Assembly: GCA_024276455.1 (NCBI GenBank) | Contig: JAJRXE010000411.1 | Location: 1-11,828, forward strand | Source: Calditrichota bacterium | Lineage (GTDB): Bacteria; Calditrichota; Calditrichia; RBG-13-44-9 | DNA length: 11,828 bases | Reading direction: 5' to 3' | Part shown: in pieces, positions 7,380-11,828 of the stretch | Numbering within the stretch: the stretch's first letter is position 1 | How the letters are laid out: every line of letters begins with the position of its first letter | Translations under genes and position numbers: made by a program | Notes under the pieces: model-generated | Database searches by the model: none | Seen by the model: only the letters and a program-made list of their open reading frames with translations | Told to the model about the DNA's origin: nothing

Positions 7380-7646
7380 TCAACCGGCTTCCCGGATGAA
7401 TAAAATGAGGCGAAAAACATCTGCATCTTTCCCAAATTCATCGTTTACAGCTTGTTTCCTATCTTCCCGCACAACCCCGGTTCCCTGTAACGGCAGTTCA
7501 ACTTTTACAGTTTTCCCTTTCGGGCGGAAACCAGCAACAGCTTTTACAGAAATTTTTTCAATTTGGCAAAACAGACCTAAAATCGCGACCGGTAGTTCCA
7601 TGCAAAGGTCCATTAAACTGAAAAGAATCGTCAGGGCAGCACCCAA
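7380..7646 (-). CDS. Doubtful small gene, possibly a degenerate PilZ-like domain
   Basis: This minus-strand frame of 88 codons starts with TTG at 7644-7646, or with ATG at 7613 or 7601. None has a clear ribosome site. Codon composition favours it over the opposite strand: codons are rich in GAA, GAT, AAA and GTT, with purines in first position. The opposite strand reads as Ser/Pro/Thr/Arg-rich noise. The protein has a hydrophobic start, then strands ISVKAVAGF, KTVKVELPL and GTGVVRED, and ends DVFRLILFIREAG. The spacing of DLCMEL, the KTVKVELPL strand, GVVR and the FRLILFI strand resembles a PilZ c-di-GMP-binding domain. However, the usual N-terminal RxxxR and the conserved glycines are missing. 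It could be a remnant of such a gene, a divergent small protein, or chance. Confidence 0.27.
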   Translation of the reverse strand: MGAALTILFSLMDLCMELPVAILGLFCQIEKISVKAVAGFRPKGKTVKVELPLQGTGVVREDRKQAVNDEFGKDADVFRLILFIREAG

Positions 7647-7680
7647 ACAAACCCGGGAGGTGTTCCCATTCTTTTCAGTT
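7616..7680. repeat. 13-bp perfect inverted repeat framing a 65-nt fold-back element
   Basis: AACTGAAAAGAAT (7616-7628) is exactly inverted at 7668-7680. The 39-nt interior has further partial pairing: GGGCAGCACC faces GGTGTTCCC with mismatches, so the whole 65 nt can fold as one long imperfect hairpin. No T run follows on either strand beyond the arms themselves. It overlaps the doubtful start of the small minus-strand frame. Confidence 0.5.
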
Positions 7681-7760
7681 AAAATCTAATTATCGGGAAA
7701 AATGTTCAAAAAAGTTAGAAATTTATTTAGCGGTGGAGAATTTTTTGAGGCAGAGGAAAG

Positions 7761-7784
7761 AATCCAAGGCAACCGGATTGGATT
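7761..7784 (-). terminator. Hairpin after the TRAP operon, possible terminator
   Basis: AATCCAA (7761-7767) pairs with TTGGATT (7778-7784) around a 10-nt loop, 19 nt past the permease stop on the minus strand. The following tract CTTTCCTC is pyrimidine-rich but lacks a clean T run, so it is a moderate candidate at best. Confidence 0.35.
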
Positions 7785-7802
7785 TCTGTCCCCGGTACAG
7801 CA

Positions 7803-9086
7803 CTACCCACCAGGAGCGAAAATGCGCACCAACCACAGACTCAGATCGGGAATGTAGGTAATCAAAATTAGGGCGAGCAACATCATGAATAGAAATGGCA
7901 GTGAGGCCAGGTAAAGTTTGACGATGGGTTTCTTGAAACGAAAACTGGCAATGAAAAGGTTCAGTCCCACTGGAGGGGTTAAGTACCCGATCTCCAGATT
8001 GGCCAGAAAAATAATTCCCAGGTGAACCGGATCGACCCCAAAGTTCTGGGCAATGGGAATAATCAGCGGCACCACCACCATGATGGCGGAGAAAATGTCC
8101 ATCATAAAGCCCACGATGAGCAGAAAGATATTCAGCGTAATCAAAAAGAGGGCTTTGCTTTTAATAAACACTTTCATAAAGTCCAGAATTTTCATGGGAA
8201 TTTCCGCGTCGATGAGGTAATTAGCCAGTCCCATGGCAGCGCCCAGAATGACCAGAATGCCTCCTACCAGAATCATACTTTCGCGCATCACCCGGGGAAG
8301 GTCAGTTTTAATTTTAATGTCCCGATAGATGAACACTTCCACCACAAAGACGTAAAAAGCAGTCACGGCAGCCGTTTCAGTCGCGGTAATAAATCCACCG
8401 TAAATCCCCACCAGAATAATCAGCGGAAGAGGAATCTCCCAGACGGCCTCTTTGGTAGCCGCCCAGGCGTTTTTCCAGGTAAAAGGGGTGGTGGGAAGTT
8501 TCTGATCTTTTACGGTGTACACACTGTAGAGGGAAAGCAGGGTTACCAACAAAATCCCGGGCAAAATTCCGGCAATGAACAGCTTGTCGATGCTCACCCC
8601 GCTTACCAGCCCGTACAAAATAATCGGTAAGCTGGGGGGAAAGAGTAGTCCCAAACTACCGGAGGCGGTCAAAATTCCCAGCGAAAATTTTTCCGGATAT
8701 TTGTCCTTAATTAATACCGGGTAAAGCAAGCCGCCCAGGGCAATAATGGTGACGCCCGACGCGCCGGTAAAAGCGGTAAAGACTGCACAGGAAACCAGGG
8801 TCACAATGGCCAGGCCTCCCGGCATCCAGCCAAAAAATGCCCGGGAGAAATTGACCAGGCGCTTGGGGGTGTTGCTTTCGGCCAGCATGTAGCCCGCAAA
8901 GGTGAACAGGGGGATCGCCAGTAAAACCGGGGTATTGGCCAGACGATAAAGTTCCACAATCACCGCCGAAGAATCGATGCCGGCAAAGTAAAAAGCCAGC
9001 AGGGCAATCGCGCTAATTACTACAAACAGCGGTGTACCGAACAACGCCAGAACAAGTAGAACAATCCCCAGGACAACCGTGATCAT
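7803..9086 (-). CDS. dctM: TRAP transporter large permease subunit (DctM family)
   Basis: This 427-aa, very hydrophobic protein is the translocation channel of a tripartite ATP-independent periplasmic transporter, importing a solute with a cation gradient across the inner membrane. Its length is normal for unfused DctM proteins (about 425 aa). Family stretches include TPVLLAIPLFTFAGYMLAES near 53-72, AFTGASGVTIIALGGLLYPVLI near 109-130, GLLFPPSLPIILYG near 150-163 and LEIGYLTPPVGLNLFIASF near 366-384. About a dozen membrane segments are visible. It starts 12 nt after the DctQ stop, which indicates translational coupling; the ribosome site (GGGA) is weak. It is the last gene of the operon. Confidence 0.96.
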   Translation of the reverse strand: MITVVLGIVLLVLALFGTPLFVVISAIALLAFYFAGIDSSAVIVELYRLANTPVLLAIPLFTFAGYMLAESNTPKRLVNFSRAFFGWMPGGLAIVTLVSCAVFTAFTGASGVTIIALGGLLYPVLIKDKYPEKFSLGILTASGSLGLLFPPSLPIILYGLVSGVSIDKLFIAGILPGILLVTLLSLYSVYTVKDQKLPTTPFTWKNAWAATKEAVWEIPLPLIILVGIYGGFITATETAAVTAFYVFVVEVFIYRDIKIKTDLPRVMRESMILVGGILVILGAAMGLANYLIDAEIPMKILDFMKVFIKSKALFLITLNIFLLIVGFMMDIFSAIMVVVPLIIPIAQNFGVDPVHLGIIFLANLEIGYLTPPVGLNLFIASFRFKKPIVKLYLASLPFLFMMLLALILITYIPDLSLWLVRIFAPGG

Positions 9087-9098
9087 GGAAAAATCCCG

Positions 9099-9608
9099 TT
9101 ATTTTGATGAATCTTTTGCTTCGCCGGAAAACAGATCCGCCACCTGTTCCAGTACTTTCAATAAGAACCGGAAAGAAATCAAGGCGAATCCCACCGGAAT
9201 AATCAATTCAAAATACCAGGCAGGAATATTGGTAAATAAAATGGTTTTCGCCTCGTATTCGTAACGGACAAACACAAAGGCGGCCTTCACCAGTACGCTG
9301 CCCACCGCAATGGCCACCAGGTTTACGAAAATTCGAATGTAGGGAATGATTTTTTTTGAGAGCAGCCGGGTCAACACATCGATATTAATGTGGCGTTCGG
9401 AGCGGGTTGCCAGGGAAGCGCCGATGAATCCGACCCAGAGCACCAGATGCCGGAGAAAAATGTCGCCCCACAGAATTCCGGAATGAAACAAATTGCGTAG
9501 CACCACCTGTAAAAACGCCATCAGTACCATGACGCCCAGGATAAGAATAAGCAGGGAATTTTCAAACAAATAGAGTCCCCGATCAATTTTTTGAATAATC
9601 TTTCTCAT
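9099..9608 (-). CDS. dctQ: TRAP transporter small permease subunit (DctQ family)
   Basis: This 169-aa protein has four predicted membrane helices, near residues 17-38, 48-66, 88-112 and 130-150. This is the layout of DctQ, the small membrane subunit that pairs with DctM. Family features include the FLQVVLRNLFHSGILWGDIFLRHLVLWVGFIGAS region (about 33-66), with the Arg-Asn and Trp positions typical of DctQ, followed by RSERHINIDVL. In this operon Q and M are separate proteins, whereas I recall them fused in the T. pallidum TPAT. It lies 44 nt after the binding-protein stop and 12 nt before dctM. No clear ribosome site precedes the ATG. Confidence 0.93.
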   Translation of the reverse strand: MRKIIQKIDRGLYLFENSLLILILGVMVLMAFLQVVLRNLFHSGILWGDIFLRHLVLWVGFIGASLATRSERHINIDVLTRLLSKKIIPYIRIFVNLVAIAVGSVLVKAAFVFVRYEYEAKTILFTNIPAWYFELIIPVGFALISFRFLLKVLEQVADLFSGEAKDSSK

Positions 9609-9652
9609 TTGCCCGAGAATTTTCTAATTTCGAACTTTAACGGTTTTTTCCT

Positions 9653-10663
9653 CTACCGCGAATGAGTTTCTTTGCTCCGGAACTCCTGCAAAGCCGTTTC
9701 CACCCGATTTAACAATTCCTGCGAATACAGTTTTCCCACCAGACTTTCCCGCGCCCGGGCGCCAGCCGCTTCGAATTCCGGTAAATTCGCCTCCGGCACA
9801 TGAACCACCTGAATCCCGTTTTGCTTCATCAGTTCAATGGATTGCTGATTGTCTTTTCGACTCAGCAGCACCAACTTTCGCATGTATTCGCGCCCTTTTT
9901 CCCGTAAAATTTTCTGGTATTCGGGAGGAATTTTATTAAACATCCGTTTGGAAACCAGAACGGCACCGGCCGCATCCGCCAGCGGTACATCCATCATGTA
10001 TTTTACCCGGGTGTACCATTGCAGCGAAACGCAGGCCAGCGGCGAGGTGTACACGGCTTCGATTAAGCCGGTTTGCAGGGAGGTCAATACATCGGTGATG
10101 GAAAGCGGAATGGCGCTCACTCCCAATGCTTTAAAGGTGGCCTCGGCAATCGGATCACCTTCCCACATCCACATCTTGGTGCCTTTCAAATCCACCAGGC
10201 TGCGAATGGGCTTTTTACCGTACACGTACACAAACCCGACTTCCGTCCAACCTAACAGTACGTATCCTTTCTCCTCAAATTTGCGAGAAAACTCGTCGTA
10301 AAGGAGATCGCTAATGTAATCCACTTCTTCATCGTTGCGGAATAACAGCGGGGAGTCCAGAATCCGCACCTCCGGCAGAATCTCGCCCAGACCCACTCCG
10401 GTGAAACCGGCGCTGTGAAGCTGTCCCAATCGAATTTTCCGCAGCACGTCCTTTTCGTCTCCCTGAATTCCCCCGGCATAAATTTTAAAGCGCACTTCGC
10501 CATTGGTCAGCTTCTGTACCTCCTGGTCGAATTCTTTCATGACCTTAAGCCAGGTGGAACCTTCCGGTGCCAGGGTGGCAAATTTGATGGTGTATTTTTT
10601 CTGGGAAAAGCCAGGATTCACAAAAACGGCCAGCAGTACAACCAGCAGAAATATTTTCTTCAC
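9653..10663 (-). CDS. dctP: TRAP substrate-binding protein (DctP/TatP-like), arginine clamp replaced
   Basis: This is the periplasmic solute receptor of the TRAP system, 336 aa. The GTG start at 10663 gives a textbook signal peptide, MKKIFLLVVLLAVFVNPGFS, with cleavage near residue 20. The longer frame from 10723 would put 20 extra residues ahead of it and has no ribosome site. Mature motifs include IKFATLAPEGSTWLKVM (26-42), AGGIQGDEKDVLRKIR (63-78) and PLSITDVLTSLQTGLIEAVY (186-205). In classical TRAP receptors a LKGLKxR motif supplies the arginine that holds the substrate carboxylate. Here the segment reads LKGTKMWMWEGDP (159-171), with W165 in the Arg position. Pairing with a TatT-like lipoprotein encoded upstream fits the TPAT class, whose ligands are thought to be hydrophobic. 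The real substrate is unknown. Confidence 0.95.
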   Translation of the reverse strand: MKKIFLLVVLLAVFVNPGFSQKKYTIKFATLAPEGSTWLKVMKEFDQEVQKLTNGEVRFKIYAGGIQGDEKDVLRKIRLGQLHSAGFTGVGLGEILPEVRILDSPLLFRNDEEVDYISDLLYDEFSRKFEEKGYVLLGWTEVGFVYVYGKKPIRSLVDLKGTKMWMWEGDPIAEATFKALGVSAIPLSITDVLTSLQTGLIEAVYTSPLACVSLQWYTRVKYMMDVPLADAAGAVLVSKRMFNKIPPEYQKILREKGREYMRKLVLLSRKDNQQSIELMKQNGIQVVHVPEANLPEFEAAGARARESLVGKLYSQELLNRVETALQEFRSKETHSR

Positions 10664-10770
10664 CGCAAACTCCTTTCTTGAATTCCCAACCAACACTTTA
10701 CTGATTCTCTTAAAGAACAACACGTTAAGTTTCTAATTTAAAAAACGAATCCTCGAAAGCACGAATTATT
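10664..10770 (-). other. 107-nt AT-rich spacer inside the TRAP operon
   Basis: Between the TatT stop and the binding-protein start the sequence is AT-rich with no open frame. A T-run (TTTTTT) occurs 30 nt after the TatT stop, but I find no convincing stem before it. The extra length may allow a separate promoter or differential expression of the abundant binding protein; nothing definite can be marked. Confidence 0.4.
10670..10676 (-). promoter_or_regulatory. Ribosome binding site AAAGGAG fixing the GTG start of the binding protein
   Basis: AAAGGAG on the minus strand is 6 nt before GTG at 10661-10663. It agrees with the position where the signal peptide begins (basic KK, then hydrophobic core). 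Confidence 0.75.
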
Positions 10771-11640
10771 TTAAAAAAGCTCCTCTTTCATTGCCAGTAA
10801 CCGCCGGGCTTTTGCTTTGGCAACGGAGGTCATGAGCTGATATCCCGGCAGAATATCGGCAGGTGCCTGCAGCACTTTCTTTAAATACTGATCGAAAAGT
10901 TCTTCATTGAGAGTCGTCCGGGCGTAATAGCGGGCGGCATAAACGTAAGCCAGCAAAAATTTGCCATCTGTCAGTGCCATGGTGCGTTCGAAATGTTCCC
11001 GGGCTTTTTCCGGATCGCCTCCCAACATTTTCGGCAGGGCACCGTAAACGCTACCCAGAAAGAGATGCACACTGCCGAAAAAGAATCCTTCGTCCAGTTC
11101 CAGCACCCGATTCATCATGGCTTTCACCTTCCGCAGGTCGAACACCGCCTGGGGATTGTCCTTACTTAAATTAATCCATCCGCCCCAGGCAAAAGCCGTC
11201 CAGAACAACACCGGCACATCTTTCTTTTTCGTCAACGCCAACCTCTGAATAAACTCCGCTTCTTTAGTGGGAATGCTGTCGCGAAACGCCCGGGTGGTTT
11301 TTAACAGCTCCAATCCGTAATCCCGCGCCCGCAAATAAAATAATTTGGCCCTTTCCTCACTTTGGTCTTCCACAAATCCCAGGCTGTAACTGGCATATCC
11401 CTGGGTTAACAGAAGCAAAATGTCCTTGTTCTTTTTGTCTGCCTGGTACAATCCTTCCAGCAATTTGAGGTCCGAGGCAATCGCCTGTTCGGCAATTTTC
11501 AAATCCTGTTCCTGGTAAATGGCATCGATGCTGTAATAGAGCAATCCGGTGGTCGATTTCAAAGCAATTTTTTGCAGACTACAACCGCTCATCAGCCACA
11601 ACAATGGCAATAGTAAAAAGACAAGGCGGTAATTTAGCAT
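10771..11640 (-). CDS. TRAP transporter TatT-component-like TPR lipoprotein, 289 aa
   Basis: The protein has a signal sequence with lipobox LMSGC, making C20 the lipidated residue. It should sit anchored in a membrane facing the periplasm. The rest is helical and TPR-like: YQEQDLKIAEQAIASDLKLLEGLY (about 42-65), DILLLLTQGYASYSLGFVED (73-92), then VLFWTAFAWGGWINLSKDNP (about 144-163), HLFLGSVYGALPKMLGGDPEKAREHFERTMAL (about 193-224) and FLLAYVYAARYYARTT (228-243). The LFLGSVYGALPKMLGGDPEKA block is characteristic of TatT (Tp0956-like) proteins. Those proteins bind the cognate TRAP receptor, in T. pallidum as a trimer, and may hand over hydrophobic ligand. Ribosome site: AGGAG 7 nt before the ATG. 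It is first in the TatT-P-Q-M gene order. Name note: this is not twin-arginine Tat. Confidence 0.88.
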   Translation of the reverse strand: MLNYRLVFLLLPLLWLMSGCSLQKIALKSTTGLLYYSIDAIYQEQDLKIAEQAIASDLKLLEGLYQADKKNKDILLLLTQGYASYSLGFVEDQSEERAKLFYLRARDYGLELLKTTRAFRDSIPTKEAEFIQRLALTKKKDVPVLFWTAFAWGGWINLSKDNPQAVFDLRKVKAMMNRVLELDEGFFFGSVHLFLGSVYGALPKMLGGDPEKAREHFERTMALTDGKFLLAYVYAARYYARTTLNEELFDQYLKKVLQAPADILPGYQLMTSVAKAKARRLLAMKEELF

Positions 11641-11673
11641 TTCCTTACTCCTGCGTTTATTCGCTTCCGTTTC

Positions 11674-11702
11674 AACCAGTGCCTGGTTTAACGAAAAACC
11701 AG
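11674..11702 (-). promoter_or_regulatory. Competing hairpins / dyad in the leader of the TRAP operon
   Basis: AACCAG (11674-11679), CTGGTTT (11683-11689) and AAACCAG (11696-11702) are related copies. The middle copy can pair with the left one (6 bp, loop TGC) or the right one (7 bp, loop of 6), but not both. The left pair alone also forms a 15-bp dyad AACCAG-TGC-CTGGTT, 34 nt upstream of the TatT ATG, which could be an operator. No T run follows on the minus strand. Confidence 0.35.
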
Positions 11703-11723
11703 CGGGGAAGATTCAAAAAAACT

Positions 11724-11828
11724 TTAGAAACCGTTGACGGTAAATCCCCCGTCCACGGCCAGCGTTTGACCGGTAATGTACGAAGCAGCCGGCAAACAGA
11801 GGAAAACCACCGCCGCCGCGACCTCTTC
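11724..11828 (-). CDS. Short-chain dehydrogenase/reductase (SDR), C-terminal 34 residues (5' end outside window)
   Basis: The minus-strand frame enters from the window edge and stops with TAA at 11724-11726. It reads EEVAAAVVFLCLPAASYITG followed by QTLAVDGGFTVNGF. The EEVAxxVxFLCxPxASYITGQxLxVDGG block is the standard C-terminus of classical SDRs of the FabG/3-oxoacyl-ACP reductase and gluconate/tropinone dehydrogenase type. Asp-Gly-Gly followed by a short tail is typical. The cofactor site and the Ser-Tyr-Lys catalytic residues lie outside the window, so the substrate cannot be assigned. The stop is 83 nt upstream of the TatT start on the same strand, so it may be the preceding gene of the same transcript or a neighbour ended by the hairpin in between. 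Confidence 0.9.
   Translation of the reverse strand, partial: EEVAAAVVFLCLPAASYITGQTLAVDGGFTVNGF

Larger units (their letters stand above)
7240..7802. other. 563-nt gap without a confident gene
   Basis: This gap separates the end of the transporter operon from the lipoprotein start. It holds, from right to left, a hairpin just after the permease stop (7761-7784), a 13-bp inverted repeat framing 65 nt (7616-7680), a doubtful minus-strand small reading frame (7380-7646) and a 12-bp dyad GGAACCTGTTCC (7288-7299). The promoter for the lipoprotein/protease pair must lie here or inside the small frame, but I cannot point to a good -35/-10 pair. No transposase or tRNA is seen. Confidence 0.6.

Noticed and set aside
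7501..7549. Direct repeats of CTTTTACAG within the gap
   Set aside because: Only two copies of 9 nt, both explained as Val-Lys codon pairs if the small minus-strand frame is real. No array structure or regular spacing.
7363..7689. Plus-strand frame of 108 codons in the gap
   Set aside because: Ser/Thr/Pro/Arg-rich with no domain pattern and no ribosome site. The opposite strand shows a more coding-like codon pattern, although that one is itself doubtful.
8022..8630. Plus-strand open frame of 202 codons opposite dctM
   Set aside because: His/Asn/Gln-rich composition is the expected antisense of hydrophobic membrane codons. The DctM frame on the other strand has clear family motifs throughout.

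Overview
The window carries ordinary bacterial protein-coding DNA of moderate GC content. There are two partial genes at the edges, nine complete genes, one doubtful small gene, and several inverted repeats in the gaps. The best lineage clue is the C-terminal tail of the secreted protease at 4455-6689. It has a QNYPNPFN motif followed by a FlgD-like beta-sandwich ending in a GIYFYRLEAG-type strand. This tail is common in the Fibrobacterota-Chlorobiota-Bacteroidota (FCB) superphylum and its relatives (Calditrichota, Ignavibacteriota, KSB1, Marinimicrobia-like lineages). I therefore suggest a Calditrichota/KSB1-like bacterium. This is an inference from one domain, not a proof. No rRNA, tRNA, CRISPR array, transposase or phage gene is visible.

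Layout. 1-663 (minus) is the N-terminal half of an acyl-CoA dehydrogenase. A 150-nt divergent promoter region with a perfect 16-bp dyad separates it from a cytoplasmic TPR protein (814-1692, plus). Next is a REC-PAS-HD-GYP response regulator (plus), probably a c-di-GMP phosphodiesterase. Convergent to it is dapB (minus), the lysine/diaminopimelate pathway reductase, with its own promoter-like sequence. A 13-bp GC-rich hairpin separates dapB from the upstream minus-strand pair: a small lipoprotein (6754-7239) and a secreted M6 zinc metalloprotease (4455-6689). A 563-nt gap (7240-7802) follows. It holds a possible small, perhaps decayed, PilZ-like reading frame and a 65-nt inverted-repeat structure.

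The right third is a four-gene minus-strand transporter operon, transcribed from 11640 down to 7803. It encodes a TatT-like TPR lipoprotein, a periplasmic TRAP substrate-binding protein, the small membrane subunit DctQ and the large permease DctM. This matches the TPR-protein-associated TRAP transporter (TPAT) type known from Treponema pallidum. The binding protein lacks the arginine that clamps carboxylates in classical TRAP proteins and has Trp at that place, so its ligand is probably not a simple dicarboxylate. An SDR oxidoreductase C-terminus (11724-11828) lies just upstream on the same strand.

Three start codons were moved from the longest frame on ribosome-site evidence: the HD-GYP gene (1882), dapB (4266) and the TRAP binding protein (GTG at 10663, which exposes a clean signal peptide). 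The most interesting content is the TPAT operon with its unusual binding protein, and the unexplained structured gap at 7240-7802.
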